IMG/VR virus record: IMGVR_UViG_3300049215_000704
Coordinates: 1 to 57,026 of that record
DNA length: 57,026 nucleotides
Source of the DNA: a virus
Strand: one strand, 5' to 3'
The notes beneath the pieces were generated by a model. That model did no database searches and was not told where the DNA came from. It worked only from the letters and a program-made list of their open reading frames with translations. Shown piece by piece: positions 8,186-16,054 of this stretch; the stretch's first letter is position 1; each line of letters starts with the position of its first letter. Made by a program: the position numbers and the translations under genes.

Positions 8186-8500
8186 TTAGCCAGAGCCATC
8201 GCCATCGCCAGAGCCATCGCCATAGCCAGAGCCATCGCCAGAGCCAGAGCCATAGCCAGAGCCATCGCCATCGCCATAGCCAGAGCCATCGCCAGAGCCA
8301 GAGCCATAGCCAGAGCCATCGCCATAGCCAGAGCCAGAGCCATCGCCAGAGCCAGAGCCATAGCCATAGCCAGAGCCATAGCCATAGCCATAGCCATCGC
8401 CATAGCCATCGCCATAGCCATCGCCAGAGCCATCGCCAGAGCCATAGCCATCGCCAGAGCCATCGCCATAGCCAGATTTGATAGTAGATTGTGATGTCAT
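8186..8500 (-). CDS. (Gly-X)n low-complexity repeat protein
   Basis: A 104-aa protein. After MTSQSTIKS almost every second residue is glycine and the residue between is Tyr, Asp or Ser. The DNA is a degenerate hexanucleotide array on the minus strand (GGC followed by TAT, GAT or TCT), with no visible frame break over about 285 bases. The protein ends at TAA inside TAAAAAAAT. A flexible, acidic, tyrosine-rich, possibly phase-separating product is an inference; function unknown. It lies beside a DUF6948-like gene in the early operon. A longer N-terminal extension in the same frame is less likely because it overlaps that gene. Confidence 0.6.
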   Translation of the reverse strand: MTSQSTIKSGYGDGSGDGYGSGDGSGDGYGDGYGDGYGYGYGSGYGYGSGSGDGSGSGYGDGSGYGSGSGDGSGYGDGDGSGYGSGSGDGSGYGDGSGDGDGSG

Positions 8501-8547
8501 GTTTTTGTGCGTTGATGTTTGTGCGTTGGCGGACGAAGCGCGCGGAT

Positions 8548-8835
8548 TTAAGCGCTCCAGATCGCGACCGAGTCGATGGACTTGCGGGCTTTGTCGCTGA
8601 GCGGCAAAACTTCGATGACCTCGGGCAGAATCACGCTGGGAACTGCGCAGGGGAATTTGCACTTGTCCGGCTTGCTCGTGCCGTCCACGGAAAGCTGACT
8701 CAGCGTGGCTGCGCCATCCCAATACCAGAGGCGCCGGGCCGTCTTGAGTTCAGCGGTGTTGTCTTTAAGCGACACCAACTCACCGGCGAAAACGCCAGCG
8801 GAGCGGGTGCGGATGATTACTTGTTTGCTTTTCAT
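8548..8835 (-). CDS. DUF6948-like phage protein
   Basis: A 95-aa protein with VIIRTRSAGVFAGELVSLK, ARRLWYWDGAATLSQLSVDG and CKFPCAVPSVILPEVIEVLP. The combination SAGVFAG plus ARRxWYWDGAASLSQL is typical of a widespread small phage family (DUF6948). The fold is probably a beta-barrel. No activity is known. It is part of the early leftward operon. Confidence 0.72.
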   Translation of the reverse strand: MKSKQVIIRTRSAGVFAGELVSLKDNTAELKTARRLWYWDGAATLSQLSVDGTSKPDKCKFPCAVPSVILPEVIEVLPLSDKARKSIDSVAIWSA

Positions 8836-8853
8836 GATCGTGATTTTCGATTT

Positions 8854-9084
8854 TTAGAACGGTAGCTTGAGTTGTTGTTTTTCCGCATGGGCCGCCCGTT
8901 CTTTTGCGGCCCGGCGGGAAAGTAAAATGGCGTTGAGTTGTTGGAGTTGGGGGAGCGACAGCTTGCGCCAGTCGCGGGTGTTGAATTTTTCGAGGGCGAC
9001 GAGGTCAGGGCGTTCGTGGAGTCGGATTAAGCGGTGAAGGGAAAAGGCGACCGCAATCTCATCGCGGTGCACCGCGATGCTCAT
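8854..9084 (-). CDS. Small phage early protein
   Basis: A 76-aa protein starting at ATG 9084, which overlaps the upstream stop (ATGA). It contains DWRKLSLPQLQQLNAILLSR near its C-terminus, like the end of the 188-aa product at 3375-3941. This suggests a shared helical interaction module. Function unknown. Confidence 0.55.
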   Translation of the reverse strand: MSIAVHRDEIAVAFSLHRLIRLHERPDLVALEKFNTRDWRKLSLPQLQQLNAILLSRRAAKERAAHAEKQQLKLPF

Positions 9085-9458
9085 GTGCGGCCTTTCTTTT
9101 TGGGTGAGAGTGGCACACATGCCGAGCACAGCCCTGGCACAACCCAACGGCACGGTTTGCCAGTCTTTTTGATGCACTGCCGGCAGTCCCTATCGGTGCA
9201 GCCGCAGAGGCGGCATTTGCCCGGACGGCGAACGCTACTCAATTCTTCTACCGTGGCAATCTCCTCGAAGATGGCGACGCGGTTGGTGATTGCCCGCACT
9301 GCGGCAATGAAGTCGCGATCGGTTTGGTCCAGTGGGTCAAACGAACCTGTCGTCCATTCCGCGCGTCCGATAAGATGATTAAGCTCCTGGGCGACTTTGT
9401 TTTTCCATGGTTCGGATTGACCCCTCTTGGCGTAGACTGGAAAATTGGATTGGCTCAC
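9081..9458 (-). CDS. Phage protein with C-terminal cysteine cluster
   Basis: A 125-aa protein. The last 50 residues hold CRLCGCTDRDC, CIKKTGKPCRWV and LCSAC: eight cysteines in a pattern seen at the end of many phage early proteins and likely to bind zinc. The N-terminal 75 residues are helical. Probably nucleic-acid binding (inference). Overlaps the Gam-like gene upstream by 4 bases. Confidence 0.65.
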   Translation of the reverse strand: MSQSNFPVYAKRGQSEPWKNKVAQELNHLIGRAEWTTGSFDPLDQTDRDFIAAVRAITNRVAIFEEIATVEELSSVRRPGKCRLCGCTDRDCRQCIKKTGKPCRWVVPGLCSACVPLSPKKKGRT

Positions 9459-10003
9459 GACGCGCCGCCTTCCTCATCGCCGGCGTTGAGCAGGGCATCC
9501 ACCAGCTTGTCGATTTCATCGGCGGGGGTTTTGATAATCACTTCGTCGCCGGAACCGACGATCGCGCAGCCCAAGCGCTTGAGGTCCGCCGCTGACAGTT
9601 CCGCCAGCCCAGCCTTGTCGGGTGTTTCCTTGAGCGCCACCAAGGCGGCGAGCTGGTTGGGGAAAAACTTTTTGATTTTTTCCACCACACTGTCGGCGTC
9701 CGCGAAGGTGATTTTCCCCTTGGCCTTTTGGAATCCCGCCTTAACGCCGAAGAGCGTGACGGTGCGCGGGCGCGGCGCGTCAAACTCCGTGCGGTGTGCC
9801 AGCAACGACTCGCGGATTCTGACCCGCAGCTCTGTCGTTCGCTCGGCGGCGGATTTGATGCCCGGCAGCAATCGGCGCCTTAATGTATTATGTTCGTCCT
9901 GAAGGACGGTGACGCGCTCGCGCAAGACTTTGCGCTCGGCGGCATACTGCGAAAGCAGCGGCCCGAGTTCGTCGGTGATGGTGGTTTCGGTCGTGGTGGT
10001 CAT
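9455..10003 (-). CDS. Gam-like DNA-end-binding / host-nuclease inhibitor protein
   Basis: A 182-aa protein. The N-terminal 70 residues form a coiled coil (VLRERVTVLQDEHNTLRRRL). A second part follows with TVTLFGVKAGFQKAKGKITF and a segment that ends in GCAIVGSGDEVIIKTPADE. Length, layout and position after the B gene match the Mu Gam family, which binds DNA ends as a Ku-like dimer and blocks exonucleases. Direct similarity to Mu Gam is weak by eye, so the name is a family-level call. Confidence 0.6.
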   Translation of the reverse strand: MTTTTETTITDELGPLLSQYAAERKVLRERVTVLQDEHNTLRRRLLPGIKSAAERTTELRVRIRESLLAHRTEFDAPRPRTVTLFGVKAGFQKAKGKITFADADSVVEKIKKFFPNQLAALVALKETPDKAGLAELSAADLKRLGCAIVGSGDEVIIKTPADEIDKLVDALLNAGDEEGGAS

Positions 10004-10018
10004 GGGAGGTGTTTTTTT

Positions 10019-10037
10019 GGACAGAATTAACAGAATT
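10019..10037 (+). repeat. Dispersed ACAGAATTAAC repeat, copy 1
   Basis: GGACAGAATTAACAGAATT lies upstream of the Gam-like gene. Related copies are at 18686-18704 and 19598-19628, in gaps between rightward genes. Confidence 0.45.
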
Positions 10038-10044
10038 GGAGGAA

Positions 10045-10662
10045 TTATTTTGCGAGCGGCTGTCCCACGCGTTGCTCGGGATCAAACCCCCCCACATCGT
10101 CGGCTGGGTGAGGTGCGGTTTCTGAGGCGAGTTTTGCTACTGCGGCTTCCTTGGCTTCGTCGACGAGCTTCTCGAACTCCCAGCGTTTAAGCAGGCGCGC
10201 GCCTGCGGCCTGGATGATCGGATCGCTGTCATTGCGGGGTATGACCAGGACGATGCTGTCGCCCATTTTCCCGCAATTCGGGAAAAACACGCGCGCGCCC
10301 TCCGTCACCGCCTCGTCGCCAAAGCTAAACAACTCGTCGAGATCATTGACGACGGGCGGAAGTCGGAAGGCGTCGAACTCGGCGACCAACTCCTGAAAGC
10401 GCGGACGTGGCGCGCCAGCGCAGAAGCCCGGTTGCAACGCAACCTCGCCCTCGAATTTGCGCCACGCCGGCGGGCGCGCGCCCTTGAAAATCAGCGCGAC
10501 CAATTTCGTTCCCAGCGGATTGGCGGCGGTGGCGACGTTGGCCGCGCCATGCGACTTGGCGAACGCTTTGACGCGCTCGAAAAAATCGGTGCGGCGGACG
10601 CAATAGGCTTCCCAGCGGGCGCGCGGCTCACCGGTTTCGAGGATGTAGTAATCTTTTCTCAT
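10045..10662 (-). CDS. Phage early protein of unknown function
   Basis: A 205-aa protein starting MRKDYYILETGEPRARWEAY. It has an alpha/beta N-terminal half, ARVFFPNCGKMGDSIVLVIP in the centre and a helical C-terminus. No motif recognised. It sits between the small membrane protein and the Gam-like gene. The last codons overlap one copy of the dispersed hairpin repeat (10075-10113). A longer reading frame to 10869 is open, but the ATG at 10662 gives sensible sequence and leaves room for the 54-aa gene. Confidence 0.6.
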   Translation of the reverse strand: MRKDYYILETGEPRARWEAYCVRRTDFFERVKAFAKSHGAANVATAANPLGTKLVALIFKGARPPAWRKFEGEVALQPGFCAGAPRPRFQELVAEFDAFRLPPVVNDLDELFSFGDEAVTEGARVFFPNCGKMGDSIVLVIPRNDSDPIIQAAGARLLKRWEFEKLVDEAKEAAVAKLASETAPHPADDVGGFDPEQRVGQPLAK

Positions 10663-10673
10663 GGTGTTTTTGG

Positions 10674-10838
10674 TTAGTGAAGTTGCATACCGACGAGGTC
10701 CGCGCCGAGGGCGAGGCCGATGGCGAAGGCGAGAAGAAGCGCGCCGAGGAAATAGCCAATGATCTCGAGCAGGAGCCAGCGGCCATGGGGCGCGGGCGGA
10801 TGGCGGAAGGAACGGAGGGGCGCGTGCATGGCAGTCAT
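10674..10838 (-). CDS. Small single-pass membrane protein
   Basis: A 54-aa reading frame from ATG 10838 to TAA 10674. A basic N-terminus (RSFRHPPAPHGRW) is followed by one strong hydrophobic helix (LLLEIIGYFLGALLLAFAIG) and a short tail. It fits the gap between the MuB-like gene and the next gene in the same direction. Role unknown; early transposable-phage regions often carry tiny membrane proteins. Confidence 0.5.
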   Translation of the reverse strand: MTAMHAPLRSFRHPPAPHGRWLLLEIIGYFLGALLLAFAIGLALGADLVGMQLH

Positions 10839-10858
10839 GGGTTGGTCCACTCGCTGCG

Positions 10859-10895
10859 CTCGGGATCACTCCCGCCGCTTTGCGTCTGGGTGAGG
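10859..10895. repeat. Dispersed hairpin repeat (five copies in the phage)
   Basis: Consensus about CTCGGGATAACTCCCG followed by a small GC hairpin and CTGGGTT. Copies are at 10075-10113, 10859-10895, 12266-12307, 15321-15362 and 19539-19574. All lie at or just past the 3' ends of genes, and some encode the last residues. They look like a small REP-like element and may derive from the host genome. Confidence 0.5.
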
Positions 10896-12137
10896 TTAGA
10901 CGGCGACTGGGGTTTTGAATTTGAAGTAGATGTCGTGAGCGTTGATAAAGTGCTCCCAGCCGATCGGCTTGCCGCGTTTTTTGGCGATGATGGCGGCGTG
11001 CTGGAATTGCTTGAACAGGCGCTCAATGCCGAAATGCCAGGCGATTTCATCGAGGCAGGTGAATTGCTCGTCGTTAAAGGCGAGTTGCAAATTTTTCCAG
11101 TCGTCGGCGATGCGCGTTTTGCCGCGCAGGAGTTTTTCGATGCTGCATCCCGGCATTTTCTCCACCTTGGCGCAAATGCTGGCGTAGGTCGGAAAGGGCA
11201 GATTGTAGTGGGCAGCGATGGCGCGCACGTCGCCAACCGGAATGGCCTTGGCCAGGTTGAGCTCCAGGATGCCGCGGCGGCGGATTTGCTGGAGGAATTT
11301 GAAATCGTGCGATTCGTTCTCGTCGGTCATTTCTTCCCGCGCCACATCCGTCCCACAAATGACCATGCCGCACTTCGCCGCGTCTTTGATGGCCTTGATG
11401 GCGTTGATCATTTTGATGGCGCTGTTCTTCTGGTAGCTGTGCGTGATCGAGTGAAATTCGTCGAGAATGACGAAGCGGCGGGAAAACGGCGTGCCAGCGG
11501 GGCGCAAGGCACTGATGATGCGGCGCGCCAGTTTTTCCGAACCGCAGTCAACGGAGAGGCGCAAGGCCACTGCGAATTGCTTATAGAGGCCATGCACGCC
11601 TTGCGCGTGCTGCAAATCGACATAGACCGTTTTGCCGTGGTTGTTTTCATCGCGGAACCATTCCAGCGCCTCCGTCTTGCCCAAGTGGGAAAACCCGTAG
11701 AGAAAACCGATGGCGCGATCCTGCCAGGCCATATGGCACAAATCCCAGATGTTTTTGACCGTGGGCGTCATGACCCGCACCTTTTTGGTGTGCACCGCCT
11801 CGCGCAGATTTTCGCGCGTTTCGCGGATAACTGAAAGCAACGCCGCGGGTGGCGGCAGCATCAGGCTCGTGCCGGGTGATTTGTATTCGCCGCGGTAAAC
11901 GCGCGACAGCGTGGAAGTGTCGATAAAATAATTGTCCGCCGCCTCGCGCATCGACCAGCCTTGAGCGCGGGCGTGCTCGTAGCCGAAGTGAAGATCGTCG
12001 TGATATTTCGGATCGTATTTGGCGATGCCCGCGGCGACCACGTCGCCAGGGATGTTCCATCCGCCGGAGGTGTTAAGCACCGGAGTATCGATTTGACTTT
12101 CGGCGGCAGCGCCGCCAGATTGTTTGTCGGTAATCAT
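10896..12137 (-). CDS. MuB-like transposition ATPase
   Basis: A 413-aa protein. The N-terminal part has a helix-turn-helix-like region (about residues 55-85, AQGWSMREAADNYFIDTSTL). An AAA+ core follows with Walker A GFSHLGKT (148-155) and Walker B RFVILDEF (D226, E227). MuB is an ATP-dependent DNA-binding protein that selects target DNA, stimulates the transposase and gives target immunity. It is encoded directly downstream of the transposase, as in Mu. Family members are usually about 310 aa, so this one has a longer N-terminus. Confidence 0.8.
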   Translation of the reverse strand: MITDKQSGGAAAESQIDTPVLNTSGGWNIPGDVVAAGIAKYDPKYHDDLHFGYEHARAQGWSMREAADNYFIDTSTLSRVYRGEYKSPGTSLMLPPPAALLSVIRETRENLREAVHTKKVRVMTPTVKNIWDLCHMAWQDRAIGFLYGFSHLGKTEALEWFRDENNHGKTVYVDLQHAQGVHGLYKQFAVALRLSVDCGSEKLARRIISALRPAGTPFSRRFVILDEFHSITHSYQKNSAIKMINAIKAIKDAAKCGMVICGTDVAREEMTDENESHDFKFLQQIRRRGILELNLAKAIPVGDVRAIAAHYNLPFPTYASICAKVEKMPGCSIEKLLRGKTRIADDWKNLQLAFNDEQFTCLDEIAWHFGIERLFKQFQHAAIIAKKRGKPIGWEHFINAHDIYFKFKTPVAV

Positions 12138-12151
12138 GTTAGTTTTGAATT

Positions 12152-12189
12152 GGCCGCCCGGCGTATCAGCGTCGGGCGGCCGTTTTTTT
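12152..12189 (+). terminator. Terminator-like hairpin in the A-B gap, oriented rightwards
   Basis: A 12-bp stem with a wobble pair (GGCCGCCCG... with ...CGGGCGGCC) is followed on the plus strand by GTTTTTTTG. It would stop transcripts entering from the left, antisense to the early operon, rather than the A-B mRNA. In the leftward mRNA it forms a strong hairpin just before the B start and could tune B expression. Confidence 0.5.
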
Positions 12190-12194
12190 GTTAA

Positions 12195-14474
12195 TCAAAA
12201 AGGGCGATTTTCCTCCGGAACATCGGAGTCGTCGGAGTGGTTGAGAAGGAGGGAGAGATCGTCGCCCTCATCCGAGGGTAACTCCCGCCGCTCTGCGGCT
12301 GGGTTATCTTCCCGCTTTATACCGAGGTGTTCCGGTGAATTGGCCGCCACTTCCACGAAGTTGTCCAAGGCAGACGGGCGGGTGGGTGTTTCCATCAGCT
12401 CGGAAATGTCGCCGTCGCTCGCGGCGGCGCGGCGGTTGCGGCGGTCAATCGCGGCCTGGTTAGGGCCGGGGCGCGAGGCTTTGAGTTTGTTGGCGAGCGT
12501 GTTGATGGCGCGGGTGTTGGCGGCGTGGTGCTCGCCGTTGCCGATGCCCGCGCGCACGGTGAGGTCGGCCACGGCGTCCTTGAATATCCGCTCGCGCTGG
12601 CCGGTCTGCGCGTGAATGGCGTCGGCCTCGGCGCGCTTGGGGATGTTCCAGGGCACGCATTCGCCGATGTAGGCCATGGTCTTTTCGTCGCAGACGATGA
12701 GGCGGTCGCGGGCAAAGGGATTGAGGAACACGCGATACCACTCGCCGTTTTCGAGCTGGCGCGGGAAGCCAGCCTTGTCGCGGACTTCGGCGAGGAAGAA
12801 GGTGCCACCGATCTCAAAGCATTTGCGCTCGACCGGCTTCCGCAGGGAAAGCTCGCGGCCCAGCAGCTCGGGCAACGCGCTGAACGGCAGGCGGATCAAT
12901 TCGTCCTTGCCCGCGGCATAGACCTCAGCGGGCTGCAAGCGGCGATTGCGCGTGCAGCGGACATCGGCGGCGAGCATGGCATCGGCCATCGCGCGTTTGT
13001 CGGCGGGGAGCTTGTCGAGCGCGGACAGCGGCTGCCAGTGGGGTTCGGCGGCGTCGGGATCGAAAGTGAACTCGCGCGCCCACAGATCGTCATCGTCCCA
13101 GCCTTCCATTTCGTGATCGGGACGGCGATTGATCTGATCCTGCACTTCATGCACCTTGGCAATGAAGGTGACGGGATTGCAGAGCGCGTATTTCAATTCG
13201 TTGGCCAGCTCGGGGAAGATGATGCCGAGTTGCATCAGAAATTCGTCGTGCTTTTTCTCGCCGTCGTGTTTGGCGGGCTGCGCCATGAAGTTGGTGCCGA
13301 CGTTGCCGGGCAAATGCGAGAGGCGGTTATGCACGAGCTTGCCCATGCCCTCCTTGAGCGCTTTCGCTCGGAAATTGCCCTTGGCACGGCCCGCGAACTG
13401 GCCGGGGATGGCGGGCGCGCCGGTCATGCCCGAGCGTTGGATGGTGACCTTGGCGCCAACCATCTGGCCGTCCACGAGTTTGCCACCGGTGAGGCGCGTG
13501 ATCACCTCTTCCAGCCAGGTCGGGATGGCGGCGGTGCCGTTCTCGACGTTGAGCACGGTGCCGCGCGGGCTGTAGCCAACGCAGGTGAGAAACCACGCAA
13601 TGTAGAAAATGAAATCAACCTGCGAGAGCTGCTTCATGCGCTCTTCGTTTTCATCGGGCATCCGCACCTTGAGGCCGGACTTGAAGATGAAGCCGGAGTA
13701 ATGGTCAATCGCGCCGAATTCGAGGATGCGGCGCACGCCGCTGTTTTTGGAAGTGGCGGCGCGGACGGCGTTATTGTGCCAGAAGTCGTCGAACTGGACT
13801 TCCGCGCCGACATAACTGCCGACGCGCGTGGTGCGCACGGAGGGCAATTCCTTGAGCGCGGCTTCGCGGCCATCGCGGGCGGCGGCGAGCTCGAGGGTGG
13901 TTGAGCCGTGGCGCATCAGGTTGGCGTAGCTGCAGCCGGCGGGGTGGCGCTTGCCAGGGGCGTTGGGCGGGGGCGAGTCGTAACCGGGAATGGCGGGCCC
14001 GCGCCCGCGCCGCCAGGCGTCGAACTCGGCGAGCAGGAGTTCGTAGGCGGTTTTGCAGCCGCCGCATTTTTCGGACAGGGCTTTGAAGCGTTCCTTCACC
14101 CCCTCGGGCAGGATGATATTTTCCTCCAGGGTGTTCCACCATTCCGGCTCGTGGCGCTTGTCGACGACGGCCTTCCAGGAGAAGGATGCGCCGGAGTATT
14201 GCTCCCAGAGCCGCGCGGGTTTTTTCCAACCGGCCTTGCTGACCCAGCCCATCATGCGGGCGACATTCTTGGCGGCGGTGGTCAGTTTTTTTCCGGCGCG
14301 GAGTTGGAGAAATACCTGTTCGCAGACGGAGAGGGCTTCCTTGACGGAGTCGCGGGAATCATCGCGCAGGCGGGACCAGTCGGAATACGTCGGGTCGTTG
14401 GCCTCGGGCGGCTGAAAGGTGGGCCAGGCCTGGGGAATTTCAGCGACGGAGGCGGCTAAGGCGGTTGAAGACAT
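12195..14474 (-). CDS. MuA-like DDE transposase
   Basis: A 759-aa protein (Mu A is 663). The N-terminal about 200 residues are helical DNA-binding segments. The retroviral-integrase-like core has VQFDDFWHNN (D229/D230), TVLNVENGTAAIP (E311 where Mu has D336) and KALKEGMGKLVH (E375). Spacing is similar to the Mu D269-D336-E392 triad. The second acidic position is Glu here if this alignment is right. A long C-terminal part follows, as in the family (B-interacting region). It catalyses strand transfer at the phage ends for integration and replicative transposition. It lies directly upstream of the B-like gene. Confidence 0.85.
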   Translation of the reverse strand: MSSTALAASVAEIPQAWPTFQPPEANDPTYSDWSRLRDDSRDSVKEALSVCEQVFLQLRAGKKLTTAAKNVARMMGWVSKAGWKKPARLWEQYSGASFSWKAVVDKRHEPEWWNTLEENIILPEGVKERFKALSEKCGGCKTAYELLLAEFDAWRRGRGPAIPGYDSPPPNAPGKRHPAGCSYANLMRHGSTTLELAAARDGREAALKELPSVRTTRVGSYVGAEVQFDDFWHNNAVRAATSKNSGVRRILEFGAIDHYSGFIFKSGLKVRMPDENEERMKQLSQVDFIFYIAWFLTCVGYSPRGTVLNVENGTAAIPTWLEEVITRLTGGKLVDGQMVGAKVTIQRSGMTGAPAIPGQFAGRAKGNFRAKALKEGMGKLVHNRLSHLPGNVGTNFMAQPAKHDGEKKHDEFLMQLGIIFPELANELKYALCNPVTFIAKVHEVQDQINRRPDHEMEGWDDDDLWAREFTFDPDAAEPHWQPLSALDKLPADKRAMADAMLAADVRCTRNRRLQPAEVYAAGKDELIRLPFSALPELLGRELSLRKPVERKCFEIGGTFFLAEVRDKAGFPRQLENGEWYRVFLNPFARDRLIVCDEKTMAYIGECVPWNIPKRAEADAIHAQTGQRERIFKDAVADLTVRAGIGNGEHHAANTRAINTLANKLKASRPGPNQAAIDRRNRRAAASDGDISELMETPTRPSALDNFVEVAANSPEHLGIKREDNPAAERRELPSDEGDDLSLLLNHSDDSDVPEENRPF

Positions 14475-14502
14475 GGTAGGAAGGGGTTAATCGCGCGGAG
14501 AC

Positions 14503-15288
14503 TCAGAGGGATTTTTTAACGCGAACGAAGGCGGCGTGGAGGGAGTCGGCGAGCTTCTGGCGGTCGGCGCGGGGCAGGTTTTCGAAGGTCGGCTTGTCGC
14601 ACAGGAAACATTCCTGCACCTTGGGCAGAAACTCGGTGAAATAGAGCTGCTCCGCTTCCTTGCGGCGCGCGGCGGTTTGCTCTTCGGGGGAAAGCCGCTG
14701 GCGTCGATTGGCGTGTTGCTCGTCAGCCAGCTCGTCGAGTTCGGCGTCTTTGTCAGCCTGGCGGAAGTCGGCGAGCATCTGGCGGAGAGATCGACCGGCG
14801 ACGAAGGCACCCAGCGCCTGACCAAACTTGGCGTCGCCAGCGGAAAGCAAATGCTCGGCAATGACCAATCCAGGCGGAACGTCCTTGGGGAGTTGCACTT
14901 TAAGGGCCGCCGCCCAGGCAGTGCGGCTATCGCCGCTTTCGATATTTTCGAGAAACTTTTTGGCGAGCATCAAGTAACTGCGTAACTGGCGGCAGGCATC
15001 GTCTTTATTCAAATCGGAAGCGGGTGCTTCCGATTTGCTCAAGATGGCGGAAAGCACGTCCTGAAACTTGCCATGCTCGGTGTTGGCTTTGACGCCGAGC
15101 AGGGCGAGGCCGAACTGGATGGATGCCACGGTGAAATTGCCGCGCTGCTGTTCGACGGCCAGATAAAGGCGGTGCAGTTGCGCTGGGCCGATTTTCTTGC
15201 CGAGCTGTTCCAGGGCGGTTTGCGTGCGCAGGGATAACTCGCCGGAGGGAACAAGTTCGGTGGGGGTAGTATCGGTTTTTTTGGACAT
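14503..15288 (-). CDS. Phage early protein of unknown function
   Basis: A 261-aa, mostly helical protein just upstream of the transposase gene in the early operon. It has a charged linker (about 180-215, RQADKDAELDELADEQHANR) and a C-terminal segment KVQECFLCDKPTFENLPRAD. No family recognised. Start at MSKKTDTTPTEL. Confidence 0.6.
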   Translation of the reverse strand: MSKKTDTTPTELVPSGELSLRTQTALEQLGKKIGPAQLHRLYLAVEQQRGNFTVASIQFGLALLGVKANTEHGKFQDVLSAILSKSEAPASDLNKDDACRQLRSYLMLAKKFLENIESGDSRTAWAAALKVQLPKDVPPGLVIAEHLLSAGDAKFGQALGAFVAGRSLRQMLADFRQADKDAELDELADEQHANRRQRLSPEEQTAARRKEAEQLYFTEFLPKVQECFLCDKPTFENLPRADRQKLADSLHAAFVRVKKSL

Positions 15289-15339
15289 AAATTTTGGAAT
15301 TTGATGGCGGTGACCCCCATTCGGGGTAACTCCCGGCGG

Positions 15340-15699
15340 CTACGCCGCCTGGGTTAATTTTTGGAGGAGTTGGTGCTTCAAAGATTTGTCCCAGCGCGCG
15401 ACCATGCGGACGATGTAGTCGAGGGCTTCGTCGGGGCCGTAATTGGCGATGCTAGCGAGGAAGAGAACGGCCCATTCGCGGGGGATGCGATATTGGCCGC
15501 GTTCCTTCGCTTTGTCCTTGCCGGACATGGAGGCGTGGTTGCCGAGGATTTTGCCCTCGTCGTAGGCGCGCTTGATGGAGTCGGCATCCCAGCCGCATGC
15601 GCCGCCGACCTGCTTGGGCGTGAGGAAATCGCCCGCGGGCAGGCGGTAATCGAAGAGCATCTGCGCCTGGCGCAGCTTCTTGGCGTGATCGACGCTCAT
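15340..15699 (-). CDS. Small helix-turn-helix-like phage protein
   Basis: A 119-aa protein with LTPKQVGGACGWDADSIKRA then YDEGKILGNHASMSGKDKAK. This resembles an excisionase/MerR-like winged helix-turn-helix (residues 25-75) followed by a helical tail. Its ATG overlaps the upstream stop (ATGA). It is probably an early DNA-binding regulator. Its stop codon lies inside a dispersed hairpin repeat. Confidence 0.6.
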   Translation of the reverse strand: MSVDHAKKLRQAQMLFDYRLPAGDFLTPKQVGGACGWDADSIKRAYDEGKILGNHASMSGKDKAKERGQYRIPREWAVLFLASIANYGPDEALDYIVRMVARWDKSLKHQLLQKLTQAA

Positions 15700-15872
15700 A
15701 TAAAGATCACCTTTCCCTTCGGGAGTTTACCGAGTGCTTCACGAATCGCTGTCTCACACTCACCAACCTCATGCGGTGAAGCCGACTTTATAACGAAAAT
15801 AGATACGCCACGGCGGAGGCGCACCCAGCGCGCGGAGGCGGTATTCTTAGGCACGGTGAAGTCGGCGCTCAT
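15696..15872 (-). CDS. Small phage early protein (58 aa)
   Basis: A reading frame of 58 codons from ATG 15872 to TGA 15696, overlapping both neighbours by 4 bases (ATGA on each side). It encodes MSADFTVPKNTASARWVRLR then RGVSIFVIKSASPHEVGE and ends KGKVIFI. Double coupling makes it likely to be real. Function unknown. Confidence 0.55.
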   Translation of the reverse strand: MSADFTVPKNTASARWVRLRRGVSIFVIKSASPHEVGECETAIREALGKLPKGKVIFI

Positions 15873-16054
15873 CGGCTGGCCTCCGTAGGTTCGTATTGTT
15901 TGATTTCGGCGATGCGTTTCAGCAGCGCCTTACTCTGCCGGCTACCACTAAGCACCTTGGCGAGATGGTTCCAATTCACTCCCAGAGGCGCGCCCGCGCG
16001 ACGGTAACTCCATCCGCGCTGTTTCAAAATTCGTTTGGCTTTGGCTGGGGTCAT
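15869..16054 (-). CDS. Ner/Cro-like small DNA-binding regulator
   Basis: A 61-aa basic protein, the first gene of the leftward early operon. MTPAKAKRILKQRGWSYRRA plus GAPLGVNWNHLAKVLSGSRQ reads as a lambda-repressor-type HTH. Its position divergent from the repressor matches Ner/Cro proteins, which shut off early transcription. The frame is open to an ATG at 16171, which would overlap the repressor start and swallow the operator region, so I prefer the ATG at 16054. Confidence 0.6.
   Translation of the reverse strand: MTPAKAKRILKQRGWSYRRAGAPLGVNWNHLAKVLSGSRQSKALLKRIAEIKQYEPTEASR

Noticed and set aside
8186-8500. CRISPR array or simple satellite
   Set aside because: The repeat unit is six bases with no spacers, and it keeps one open frame that ends at a proper stop, so a repeat protein is the better reading.
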